From contig NZ_JBFNXK010000004.1 in assembly GCF_046054165.1 (NCBI RefSeq), positions 186,001-250,000 of the forward strand: DNA of 64,000 nucleotides. The letters are read 5' to 3'. Position numbers and translations under genes: made by a program. The notes below the pieces were generated by a model that did no database searches, was not told where the DNA came from, and saw only the letters and a program-made list of their open reading frames with translations. Shown piece after piece: positions 36,567 through 44,642 of this stretch. Position 1 is the first letter of the stretch; every line of letters starts with the position of its first letter. Source of the stretch: Celerinatantimonas sp046054165. Its GTDB lineage: Bacteria; Pseudomonadota; Gammaproteobacteria; Enterobacterales; Celerinatantimonadaceae.

Positions 36567-37211
36567 TCTTACAGGTCATGTAACGCCGCCTTCTATGTTT
36601 CTATATATAGAAGGCTCATATTTGTGTGCATCAATTTTAACCCACTTCCTATCGCTTGCTGATTTTGATTGAGGGAAGCGACAACGCTTTCAGATCAAGC
36701 GAACAGCCATCGAACAACCATTCACGCGATCATTCCCATTTTGACATCAGTCATAGGGAAAGTGATCCAGATAGCAAATTCTGCAAAATTTTTATGCTCC
36801 AACACGGTCTTTTTTTTAGGTAACCGATTTGAATACCGGGTAGTGAATTCTATCTACATAATTATTCATATATAAAACCGATGCCCGTTATTTTATGCAG
36901 TTTAAATCACTAGAATCATCATTTAGTTTGGCTCAAAAAAATTTATCAGTTAAAAACTCTGTTAAAAATGTCACAAGTAGCAAATTAATCGTGCTAAAAA
37001 TCATTCTTTGGCATAGATAACCCCTTTAAATGACTGTGATTTAACATAGATACATTCTTGATACAGATAAACCGAACATCTGACAATCCAATATATCGGA
37101 ACACCCCTATAGATAAAAAAATCTAATGCGAAGCAATGAAATTTGATCGTTTGAAGCAGACCTTATCGATCACTACTATGAAGCTAATTTCTTAGAGAGG
37201 GGGAATCCACT
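36567..37211. other. 645-bp intergenic region
   Basis: It holds an imperfect hairpin GCCTTCTAT..ATAGAAGGC at 36588-36615 just past the MocR stop, which may terminate that gene. The rest is AT-rich. A 68-codon open frame at 36669-36875 has no ribosome site or recognisable features and is not called. The last part must carry the promoter of the DUF1127 gene. Nothing else is recognised. Confidence 0.6.
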
Positions 37212-37415
37212 ATGACAACTCAAATCGCTCGCGTTGAACAGCGTAATCAAACACTGAAAAGCTTCACTTTGAAAGCAGTTGAATTACTCAATAGCTGGCA
37301 TGAACGGCATCGTACTCGTCAACAACTCGCCAGTATGCCTGACTATCTGTTACGTGACATCGGATTAACCGAGCAGGATCGCCAACAAGAATTAAATAAA
37401 CCTTTCTGGCAATAA
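37212..37415 (+). CDS. DUF1127 (YjiS-like) small protein
   Basis: This 67-residue basic protein has the conserved C-terminal DUF1127 motif, QLASMPDYLLRDIGLTEQD followed by NKPFW. The domain occupies most of the second half. AGGGGG lies nine bases upstream of the ATG. Small DUF1127 proteins bind RNA or regulate phosphate and carbon metabolism in alphaproteobacteria; the role in gammaproteobacteria is not settled. It is a single-gene unit with its own terminator. Confidence 0.88.
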   Translation: MTTQIARVEQRNQTLKSFTLKAVELLNSWHERHRTRQQLASMPDYLLRDIGLTEQDRQQELNKPFWQ

Positions 37416-37449
37416 TCCGTACGCTTAATTCGGATTCATCCTACTTATG

Positions 37450-37476
37450 AAAACGGCACTCTTCAGGTGCCGTTTT
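37450..37476 (+). terminator. terminator of the DUF1127 gene
   Basis: A stem AAAACGGCAC / GTGCCGTTTT with a seven-base loop is followed by T and lies 35 bp past the stop codon. Confidence 0.9.
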
Positions 37477-37525
37477 TGTTAATCCCTGCTAGTATTCCCA
37501 CCATTCATCGCTATCTCACACCATC

Positions 37526-38464
37526 ATGACTGATTTTCCATCACCCTATAATTTATTAGTGATTCTCGGCCCAACCGCATCGGGTAAAACCGGACTGGGG
37601 ATTGAACTAGCCCGGCAATATCAAGGGGAAATTCTATCTGCCGATTCTCGACAAGTATTCAAAGGCATGAATTTAGGTTCAGGGAAAGATCTCGATGAAT
37701 ATGCGGATGTCCCTTATCATTTAATTGATCTCGTAGACCCCGGAGCCGATTACAGCGTCTTTCATTATCAACGCGATTTTTTCTGTGCCTATACACATCT
37801 TTGTCAGCGGGGAAAACTGCCGATCATGGTCGGGGGAACGGGCTTATATATTGATGCCGTGATCCAAAACTATGCATTAAAAGAAGTGCCGATCAATCAT
37901 TCGTTACGAGAACAACTGGCAACGCTAACTCTTGAACAGCTGCAAGAACAGTTGCTCCAACTTAAACCCGAACAGCATAATCAAACCGATCTACTCGTTC
38001 GCCCTCGGATTGTGCGAGCGATTGAAATCGCGCTGGCCGATCAACATCCTTCAGAGCCCACTCCGACCTATCCCACGATTGTGCCGCTTATTTTGGGGAT
38101 CCAATGGCCTCGGAGTGAACTTCGTCAGCGAATTACCGCACGGCTAAAACAGCGCTTTGAATTAGGCATGATTGAAGAAGTAGAAACGCTCCACCAGCAA
38201 GGGATTGGCTATGATCGACTAGAGTTTTTCGGCTTAGAATATCGTTTCATTGCACACTATTTACAGGGCAAGCTAAACTATAACGATATGTTTCAAAAGC
38301 TCAACTCGCAGATCCACCAGTTTGCCAAACGGCAGGATACTTGGTTTCGGAAAATGCAGCGGCGCGGCGATCACATCCACTGGTTGGATGCCCATGAGGA
38401 TCTGCTCTCACAGGCTCAAACCTATCTGGATCAGTATCATTTTAAATCACCGTTCAACCGATAA
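37526..38464 (+). CDS. MiaA-like tRNA dimethylallyltransferase, divergent type
   Basis: This 312-residue protein is a P-loop isopentenyl transferase of the MiaA family, which adds a dimethylallyl group to A37 of tRNAs reading UNN codons. It has Walker A ILGPTASGKT (13-22), SADSRQVFKGMNLGSGK, and MVGGTGLYIDAV. Compared with the usual gammaproteobacterial MiaA it has SGKDLDEY and a Y-rich central region, and the C-terminal motif is FFGLEYRFIAHYLQG. These features recall the second-type MiaA seen in other phyla. It is not next to mutL or hfq, so it may be a paralog of the standard gene rather than the cell's only MiaA. The 3' end overlaps the convergent DUF3624 gene by 28 bp. Confidence 0.8.
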   Translation: MTDFPSPYNLLVILGPTASGKTGLGIELARQYQGEILSADSRQVFKGMNLGSGKDLDEYADVPYHLIDLVDPGADYSVFHYQRDFFCAYTHLCQRGKLPIMVGGTGLYIDAVIQNYALKEVPINHSLREQLATLTLEQLQEQLLQLKPEQHNQTDLLVRPRIVRAIEIALADQHPSEPTPTYPTIVPLILGIQWPRSELRQRITARLKQRFELGMIEEVETLHQQGIGYDRLEFFGLEYRFIAHYLQGKLNYNDMFQKLNSQIHQFAKRQDTWFRKMQRRGDHIHWLDAHEDLLSQAQTYLDQYHFKSPFNR

Positions 38465-38673
38465 TATAAAGCCATAATCAGGTGAGCACTGAGCAACAGA
38501 GCGGCCGCGACCGTAACAAACAAGGCCATCCAGCGATAAACAGGCGTTTGGTTATCGGCAAGCCACAGCGCTATCAGGCCAATAACCAACAGCAGTGTAT
38601 TCAATAAAATACATTGGCGACAGCGTCCCAATTTGGCGAGGAACCAGTCTGATGAACAAGCTCGACAACTCAT
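38437..38673 (-). CDS. DUF3624 small membrane protein
   Basis: This 78-residue protein has an N-terminal pair of cysteine motifs, CRAC and CRQC, that could bind a metal, followed by two hydrophobic helices (about 25-40 and 48-68). This matches the DUF3624 family known from Vibrio and relatives; function unknown. The gene overlaps neighbours at both ends: its stop lies inside the MiaA-like gene and its start overlaps the divergent SGNH hydrolase start by 22 bp. The ribosome site is weak. Confidence 0.75.
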   Translation of the reverse strand: MSCRACSSDWFLAKLGRCRQCILLNTLLLVIGLIALWLADNQTPVYRWMALFVTVAAALLLSAHLIMALYYRLNGDLK

Positions 38674-39320
38674 ATTTGTTTCAACCCGAATTTGTCATAC
38701 CGGATCATGTTAACACAATCCTCTGTTTTGGGGACTCCAATAGCTGGGGATACAACCCCAATAATGCGCGTCAATTGGAGCATCCTTGGCCTGTTTTATT
38801 GCAGCAGATCTTAGAACAATATCAACTGAAAAATGATAGCCAGTGCGGAAGAACCATTTATGCTTCACTCCCAGCCAAAGGATTAACGTGTGGCCAAGCC
38901 GCTTTTACTGAACATACCACAGCCCATACCCTGCTATTAATGATGTTGGGCACCAATGATCTGTGCTGTGACTTTGCTTTGAGCCCGGTACAAATTACAG
39001 AACAGCTGGCACAATTGGTATCCGGTTGGCCTACGCCACAATTAGTCATTATGGCACCGGCGCCCATGACAACGCTCTCGCCATTATGGTATCCCTATTT
39101 TGCCGGACGAGAAGAAGACTCATTTATACTAGCCAATCACTATCAACAACTCGCCAAACAGATCGGATGCGGTTTTTTTAATGTCGGAGACATTGCAACA
39201 CCGGGTCAGGATGGCATTCATCTCTGTGCGGCGGGTCACCGATTGCTAGCGCAAGAACTGGCTGAATACCTGTTGCCGGAATCAACACCTCCCTGTCCAA
39301 ATCTCCGGCTATCCTCATGA
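38652..39320 (+). CDS. SGNH/GDSL-family hydrolase
   Basis: This 222-residue protein is an SGNH esterase. Block I CFGDSNSWGYNP carries the nucleophilic Ser near residue 27-30, block III is MLGTNDL, and block V is DGIHLCAAGH with the catalytic Asp and His. There is no signal peptide, so it is probably cytoplasmic. Similar proteins act as arylesterases or carbohydrate esterases. The ATG at 38652 has GAGG upstream; the frame extends to a GTG at 38595 without support. The start lies inside the divergent DUF3624 gene. Confidence 0.82.
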   Translation: MNKLDNSYLFQPEFVIPDHVNTILCFGDSNSWGYNPNNARQLEHPWPVLLQQILEQYQLKNDSQCGRTIYASLPAKGLTCGQAAFTEHTTAHTLLLMMLGTNDLCCDFALSPVQITEQLAQLVSGWPTPQLVIMAPAPMTTLSPLWYPYFAGREEDSFILANHYQQLAKQIGCGFFNVGDIATPGQDGIHLCAAGHRLLAQELAEYLLPESTPPCPNLRLSS

Positions 39321-39379
39321 TTCGGGCTCAAAAAGCTCTCTCGCAGTTCACAGCACACCGGACTATTAGATACAAAAAA

Positions 39380-39405
39380 ACCATATGCCAAACATGACAT
39401 ATGGT
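39380..39405 (-). terminator. terminator of the OprB-type porin gene
   Basis: On the minus strand, a CATATGGT stem ends in a run of seven T. A second inverted repeat, ACATCTAAAA..TTTTAGATGT near 39465-39488, lies between it and the porin stop codon. Confidence 0.85.
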
Positions 39406-39490
39406 CTTCCACGATGCAGGGCCCAACGCTAAATTGAGGCCCATTTGACACATATCGTTGAATACATCTAAAAATAATTTTAGATGTCGA

Positions 39491-40732
39491 TTAGAACTGA
39501 ATATCGCCTTTAAGAGTGGCAACCCAAGCATTGGCGTTATGGCCGGTTCCGCCGGGGTGATTCAAATATTGAATTTCAGGACGGATAGCAATGTAATTGG
39601 TCACTTGGACTTTATAATAACTAGCGAAGACAAACTGATCCGTTTGAATAGGTGTATTGGCAGTCATCCGATCTAAATCAGCTAAACGATCACTAAAGTG
39701 TAGATAAACGGCCCCAATGCCCCATTTATCTTTAGGACGGCATGCCAATGGGCCTTTGAAAGTTACCCCCGCAGCGAGTGACCGATCAACATTGTTAATA
39801 TCTTTATCGTTGACAGTTTCATAAAGATATACATTCAGACCACGACTACTATCGCCACCAAAGGTCATCACCTGTTGATCGGCTAAAAAGTAGAATCCTG
39901 ATTTACGTGAATGATTCTTGCCACTATGATAAATATCCTCACCACCGGCAGTATCCCACCAGTAACCGATTTTATAGGTTCCGGGCATTCCACCGATTGT
40001 TGGCGTCCAGCCAAATTCAACTGGCAACGTGATCCCATCGGTACCGGATGGATTCCCAAAGTTCCACCCTTGACCATTTTCCAACCAGCCTGGGTTATGT
40101 TGATAAAGACCGACTTTAGCATACCAGTCTTTGACGAATTCATATTTTAAAGTGCCCGCCCATTGACTGATCGGCCAGTTATACAATGAGTTGAAGTTAC
40201 CGGATTGCGAACCACACAAGCCCAAATAAGCGAATTCACACTGGAATGAACCAAACTCATCACCAAATGACATACGGCCCAGTTTCATCTCCAACATATT
40301 CTGCAAGAAGTCTTCTTGATAGTAAAATTGGCTGATCCGAGTCACACGTCCCCGACCATAAACTTCCAGAGATTGCATCTGATCGCCAAGACCCGCTTTA
40401 TCGTTAATATCTTGAGCCTGTCCACCACGATTCACCAGAGAAAAATGGAAGCTGGCATGAGGTAATCCGATCAATTTATCCAAATCGAACACCATACCCA
40501 GAGCCGTCTGGTCAACATAACTATAAGCGTGATCATCTCCCCCGCTTAAGTTACCGCCGGTTTCAAATGTATACCCGAGATTAAAATCGAACCCTGAATC
40601 GTGTAGCTGACTTCGCCACCCCAACAAATCACCCGTCAAATAATTATCGGCGGAAAAGTCGGCAGCCCATAAAGGAGCACTACTGAGAGAAGAGAATAAA
40701 GACGCAGCAATAAGTACTTTTGTTAATTTCAT
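39491..40732 (-). CDS. OprB-family carbohydrate-selective porin
   Basis: This 413-residue outer-membrane beta-barrel has a signal peptide (MKLTKVLIAASLFSSLSSAP.. cleaved after about residue 23, WAA-DFS). The mature start DNYLTGDLLGWRSQLHDSGF matches the OprB family, which admits mono- and disaccharides. Many alternating strands end in a C-terminal phenylalanine (GDIQF), as needed for barrel assembly. The ATG at 40732 is preceded by GAGGG; two codons earlier a TTG opens the frame. There are three TGTGAT half-sites in the upstream region, so CRP control is plausible but unproven. No sugar operon is beside it. Confidence 0.88.
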   Translation of the reverse strand: MKLTKVLIAASLFSSLSSAPLWAADFSADNYLTGDLLGWRSQLHDSGFDFNLGYTFETGGNLSGGDDHAYSYVDQTALGMVFDLDKLIGLPHASFHFSLVNRGGQAQDINDKAGLGDQMQSLEVYGRGRVTRISQFYYQEDFLQNMLEMKLGRMSFGDEFGSFQCEFAYLGLCGSQSGNFNSLYNWPISQWAGTLKYEFVKDWYAKVGLYQHNPGWLENGQGWNFGNPSGTDGITLPVEFGWTPTIGGMPGTYKIGYWWDTAGGEDIYHSGKNHSRKSGFYFLADQQVMTFGGDSSRGLNVYLYETVNDKDINNVDRSLAAGVTFKGPLACRPKDKWGIGAVYLHFSDRLADLDRMTANTPIQTDQFVFASYYKVQVTNYIAIRPEIQYLNHPGGTGHNANAWVATLKGDIQF

Positions 40733-41254
40733 ATACAACCCTCTTATTTTATTAACAAAATATCGAACAACACACGCTGTGATAATGCGGCTTCAGAATA
40801 ACTCCAAAAAAGTTCCTTTAGACCAATGAGCTGTAACTTTTTATCCTGAAAATATTAGTTAATTTCATATCTGTGATGTGTATTATATTTTTAAAATTAT
40901 TTTGTTCTAATTTTTTCATTAAATTATTCAATTAATTGCACTAAATTGTTATCAACCTGCACAAATTAGTTAGACTATCTATTTTTTGACAAATAACGGG
41001 GAAAACGCCTAGCCATTTTAAAATAAATAATCTGTGATCAAATATAAATAATTCAAATTCATAGCCACTATACTCGTATGCGCCAACTAGCGATTTCCTT
41101 TCCCAAGCGAGCGCTCATCATTACGATCCAAACGGGAAAATAACCCACAGAGGATCTACGCAGAAATCATTCATTTATCCGATGAATAACACTGGACACT
41201 CATCCACTCTTGCTCCTACGATAACCGCAGATCTCACTAGAAAAAGGATGCCTT
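40733..41254. other. 521-bp AT-rich intergenic region before the porin and yheU
   Basis: The region is divergent (porin left, yheU right). It contains three TGTGAT half-sites (near 40779, 40872 and 41033) that could be parts of CRP sites; none has a good second half. AGAAAAAGGA precedes yheU. No gene or RNA was recognised. Confidence 0.5.
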
Positions 41255-41494
41255 ATGATCATTCCGTGGCAGCAAATCAACGATGATACACTCACCAACT
41301 TACTCGAATCATATGCGCTGCGGGAAGGTACTGATTATGGCGAATACGAATGTCCGCTTGAGCAAAAAGTAGCAGAACTTCGCCAACAACTCGAAAAGGG
41401 TGATATAGTCGTCGTTTATTCAGAATTACATGAATCGGTCACGCTGATGCCGACTCAAGTTTTCAACGCACAACATACTACCGCGAAGGATTAG
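41255..41494 (+). CDS. yheU: YheU family (UPF0270) protein
   Basis: This 79-residue protein aligns over nearly its whole length with E. coli YheU. It starts MIIPWQQINDDTLTNLLES and continues with YALREGTDYGEYE and EQKVAELRQQLEKGD. No function is established. It precedes prkB with a 38-bp gap, as in E. coli, so the two are probably co-transcribed. Confidence 0.93.
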   Translation: MIIPWQQINDDTLTNLLESYALREGTDYGEYECPLEQKVAELRQQLEKGDIVVVYSELHESVTLMPTQVFNAQHTTAKD

Positions 41495-41532
41495 TTTAAC
41501 GCCCGTACCACGTATTTGCATAGGGAAGATTT

Positions 41533-42402
41533 ATGTCTGCAAAACATCCGATTATCGCTGTCACAGGTTCATCCGGGGCCGGAACAACGACAACCAGCGA
41601 CGTATTTGCGCATCTGTTTCGGCAACTGCGTCAAAAGGCGGCATTTATTGAAGGGGACAGCTTTCACCGTTTTACTCGTCCCGAAATGGATGTATCCATT
41701 CGAAAAGCCAGAGAAGAAGGCCGTCATATTAGCTATTTTGGTAGTGAAGCCAATGACTTTCAGTTGTTGCACGATTTTTTTCAACAATATGGCAAAGATG
41801 GAACAGGCCGTTACCGGCGTTATCTACATACATTTGATGATGCTGTCCCTTATAACCAAATGCCCGGTACTTTTACCCCTTGGCAGGAACTGGCCTCCGA
41901 TACAGATCTTCTCTTTTATGAAGGCTTACATGGGGGGGTCGTATGGAATGACATCGATGTGGCCCAACACGTCGATTTACTGATCGGCATGGTTCCGATC
42001 GTCAATCTGGAATGGATCCAAAAACTGATCCGAGATACCACTGAGCGGGGGCACTCCCGAGAAGCCGTTCAAGAATCGATCGTACGTTCGATGGATGATT
42101 ATATTAACTACATTACCCCCCAGTTTTCCCGGACCCATATTAACTTTCAACGAGTCCCAACTGTCGACACCTCCAACCCATTTAGCGCTAAAAGTATCCC
42201 TAGCGCCGATGAAAGCATGTTGGTGATCCGTTTCCGGGGATTTAACAACATTGATTTTCCCTATCTATTACAGATGATCGACGGCGCATTCATGTCCCGA
42301 ATCAATACCGTCGTCGTTCCCGGAGGGAAAATGGGCTTTGCAATGGAACTGATCCTGACCCCGATACTGCAACGCCTCATTGAGACGGGGACCGTCAACT
42401 AA
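41533..42402 (+). CDS. prkB: phosphoribulokinase-family protein PrkB
   Basis: This 289-residue P-loop kinase-fold protein has Walker A TGSSGAGTTTTSDVF at about 12-26, EGDSFHRF, and YEGLHGGVVW. It is homologous to Calvin-cycle phosphoribulokinase, but in heterotrophic gammaproteobacteria the PrkB role is unclear. The position between yheU and yhfA-crp is conserved with E. coli. Its stop overlaps the yhfA stop by four bases on opposite strands. Confidence 0.93.
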   Translation: MSAKHPIIAVTGSSGAGTTTTSDVFAHLFRQLRQKAAFIEGDSFHRFTRPEMDVSIRKAREEGRHISYFGSEANDFQLLHDFFQQYGKDGTGRYRRYLHTFDDAVPYNQMPGTFTPWQELASDTDLLFYEGLHGGVVWNDIDVAQHVDLLIGMVPIVNLEWIQKLIRDTTERGHSREAVQESIVRSMDDYINYITPQFSRTHINFQRVPTVDTSNPFSAKSIPSADESMLVIRFRGFNNIDFPYLLQMIDGAFMSRINTVVVPGGKMGFAMELILTPILQRLIETGTVN

Positions 42403-42818
42403 GCATTCTCAGAATCGAGTTTTAATTCATAACTGTGCTCGATAGGACAATGTTTCCCAAGCATCAGCGCAACGGAACAATATTTTTCCATGGATAAATC
42501 GACCGCTCTGGCCACTTGCTTTTCACTCAAATCCCGCGGGCCACTCACGACAAAATGAAGATGAATATGAGTAAAAACGCGGGGAGCCGATTCCGCCCGT
42601 TCAGCCGTAAGTTCAACCTGACAATCCGTCAGTGGCTGCCGCGCTTTTTTTAAAATCGAAACCACATCCACCGAGCTACAACCACCAACCGCCATTAACA
42701 CCATCTCCATCGGGCTAGCGGCTCGTTGGCCACCATTACCATCGATGACCATCGCGTGTCCCGATTCCGATTCACCGATAAACTGTAAATCCCCGGCCCA
42801 TTTAACGGTTGAATGCAT
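42399..42818 (-). CDS. yhfA: OsmC-family protein YhfA
   Basis: This 139-residue OsmC-fold protein starts at ATG 42818 with GGAG nine bases upstream; a longer frame to 42902 is not supported. It aligns with E. coli YhfA: MHSTVKWAGDLQF, ASPMEMVLMAVGGCSSVDVV with the OsmC cysteine, and KYCSVALMLGKHCPI with the second. OsmC relatives are thiol-dependent hydroperoxidases; YhfA itself is uncharacterised. It is divergent from crp, as in E. coli. Confidence 0.92.
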   Translation of the reverse strand: MHSTVKWAGDLQFIGESESGHAMVIDGNGGQRAASPMEMVLMAVGGCSSVDVVSILKKARQPLTDCQVELTAERAESAPRVFTHIHLHFVVSGPRDLSEKQVARAVDLSMEKYCSVALMLGKHCPIEHSYELKLDSENA

Positions 42819-43070
42819 AGCGATTTTCTCCATGATGAAATTTTTGACAGACCAGCATAATGCAGGGGCATGATAAACACCAGCAAATCCCTTATAATTC
42901 ATCCAACTTCGAGAGCCATACCAAAAACTCCACGACTGAAGAAAAAGCCACTTGCAGCAATATAATAAGCCGCTTATGCTAGGAGCTTGATAAAGGAATA
43001 ACTACCGCAGCATATTGTTTGTTTAATATATTCATTCATATGCTTAAATTGGAAATATAGAGGACTATCT

Positions 43071-43712
43071 ATGGTACTCGGAAAACCTCAAACAGATCCC
43101 GTGTTGGAATGGTTCCTATCACATTGCCATATTCATAAATATCCCTCAAAAAGTACCCTGATCCATGCAGGCGAAAAAGCAGAAACCCTGTACTACATTG
43201 TGAAGGGCTCAGTCGCTGTGCTCATCAAAGATGATGAAGGCAAAGAGATGATTCTGTCTTATCTGAATCAGGGTGATTTTATGGGAGAGCTCGGTTTATT
43301 CGAGGAAGAAGGGCAGGAGTCTGTCCGTAGCGCCTGGATTCGAGCTAAAAGTCCTTGTGAAGTTGCTGAAATTTCTTATAAAAAATTCCGGCAGTTAATT
43401 CAGGTTAATCCTGATATTTTAATGCGACTTTCATCTCAGATGGCTAAACGCCTCCAGATCACTAGTCAAAAAGTTGGAAATCTGGCATTTTTAGATGTGA
43501 CAGGTCGTATTGCCCAAACGCTGCTCAATCTGGCCAAACAGCCTGATGCCATGACCCATCCTGATGGCATGCAGATTAAAATTACCCGTCAGGAAATCGG
43601 CCAAATCGTGGGCTGCTCTCGGGAAACTGTCGGTCGTATTTTAAAAATGCTCGAAGAGCAGAATCTGATTTCAGCTCATGGCAAAACCATCGTTGTTTTC
43701 GGCACGCGTTAA
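43071..43712 (+). CDS. crp: cAMP receptor protein CRP
   Basis: CRP is the global cAMP-dependent activator of catabolic genes. The 213-residue product has the cyclic-nucleotide domain at about 10-135, with the phosphate-binding cassette GELGLFEEEGQESVRSAW. The DNA-binding helix-turn-helix is TRQEIGQIVGCSRETVGRI, identical in the recognition helix to E. coli. The gene is divergent from yhfA across 252 bp. It probably controls the glp genes and the porins in this window. Confidence 0.98.
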   Translation: MVLGKPQTDPVLEWFLSHCHIHKYPSKSTLIHAGEKAETLYYIVKGSVAVLIKDDEGKEMILSYLNQGDFMGELGLFEEEGQESVRSAWIRAKSPCEVAEISYKKFRQLIQVNPDILMRLSSQMAKRLQITSQKVGNLAFLDVTGRIAQTLLNLAKQPDAMTHPDGMQIKITRQEIGQIVGCSRETVGRILKMLEEQNLISAHGKTIVVFGTR

Positions 43713-43759
43713 ATCACTCCCAATCATAGTTATATCAGCACTACGATAACGACTGATAT

Positions 43760-43795
43760 CAACAGCGATATCTCTTATTTGTGATATCGCTGTTG
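43760..43795. terminator. hairpin between crp and flavin reductase gene
   Basis: CAACAGCGATATC and its complement form a perfect 13-bp stem around a ten-base loop between the convergent crp and flavin reductase genes. No T run follows on either strand, so it may act as a transcript end rather than a classic terminator. Confidence 0.55.
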
Positions 43796-43832
43796 AGATT
43801 ACACTTCTCTTCTGGCCGATTTGGCTAACTCA

Positions 43833-44474
43833 TCACGAACGTTCAACAGATTCTAATGTTGGCCGAAACATTTCAAATTGTGTTTCCTGACTGAGACTGA
43901 AATAGGTTGATGGGCCCCCTGCTCGCAAAATGGGCTCGGCTTTAAGCATCTGGAACATTCCATCTTCAAGCAAATCCTGTGCGATATAAACACCGACGAC
44001 TTCACCTAACACCAGCCAATAATCGGTCGCAACTTGTTCGGCATTATTAAGGCGGATCAACTGCGTTAACCGACATTCAAAAGAAACTGGAGATTCAGCG
44101 ACCCGAGGAGCTCGAACCAATTTAGATTCGGCCACAGTTAATCCGGCCAGCTCAAATTCAGACTGCCCCGAAGCAATTGGCGCGCTACTCAGATTCATCT
44201 GTTCAGCTAACGATTTAGTCGTCATATTCCAGCAGAATTCACCGGTTTCCTGAATATTTTGCACACTATCTTTCCATCCGGCACTAGAAAATCCAATGAT
44301 AGGGGGTTCCCCCGCAAATGCATTAAAAAAGCTATACGGAGCCAAGTTATCGACTCCGTTTGCAGACCGGGATGAGATCCATCCAATCGGACGAGGTGCA
44401 ATGATGGATTTGAAAGGATCATGTTTAAATGGGTGTCCCTTAGCGGGCTCATAAAACTGCATAGCTGAAGACAT
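43833..44474 (-). CDS. flavin reductase family protein
   Basis: This 213-residue FMN-binding split-barrel protein has the signature FKSIIAPRPIGWISSRSANG and NLAPYSFFNAFAGEPPIIGF in its first third. The family binds FMN and often supplies reduced flavin to monooxygenases or acts as a stand-alone reductase. I choose ATG 44474, which has GGGAG eight bases upstream; the frame also opens at 44492. It is convergent with crp and separate from the ahp genes by its own spacing. Confidence 0.85.
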   Translation of the reverse strand: MSSAMQFYEPAKGHPFKHDPFKSIIAPRPIGWISSRSANGVDNLAPYSFFNAFAGEPPIIGFSSAGWKDSVQNIQETGEFCWNMTTKSLAEQMNLSSAPIASGQSEFELAGLTVAESKLVRAPRVAESPVSFECRLTQLIRLNNAEQVATDYWLVLGEVVGVYIAQDLLEDGMFQMLKAEPILRAGGPSTYFSLSQETQFEMFRPTLESVERS

Positions 44475-44601
44475 AACATGTGCTCCCGACATGTGGAGAA
44501 ACGAGGAGCTTTCAGCATAACACTGACCCCAACGGGATGAAAAGGCAATGACGACGATAGCCAGTTCTATCTAACGCTTCACTCTTTTACATAAAAGAAA
44601 A

Positions 44602-44625
44602 CCCCGGAGCTGCATCACCCCGGGG
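44602..44625 (-). terminator. terminator of ahpF
   Basis: On the minus strand, a CCCCGG / CCGGGG stem is followed by TTTTCTTTT. It lies about 18 bp past the ahpF stop codon. Confidence 0.8.
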
Positions 44626-44642
44626 CCGAACAGATGTCGGAC

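Noticed and set aside
36669..36875. 68-codon open frame after the MocR gene
   Set aside because: It has no ribosome site, no recognisable motif and odd composition.
41516..41983. 155-codon frame overlapping prkB
   Set aside because: It is a shadow of prkB, which is clearly homologous to known PrkB over its full length.
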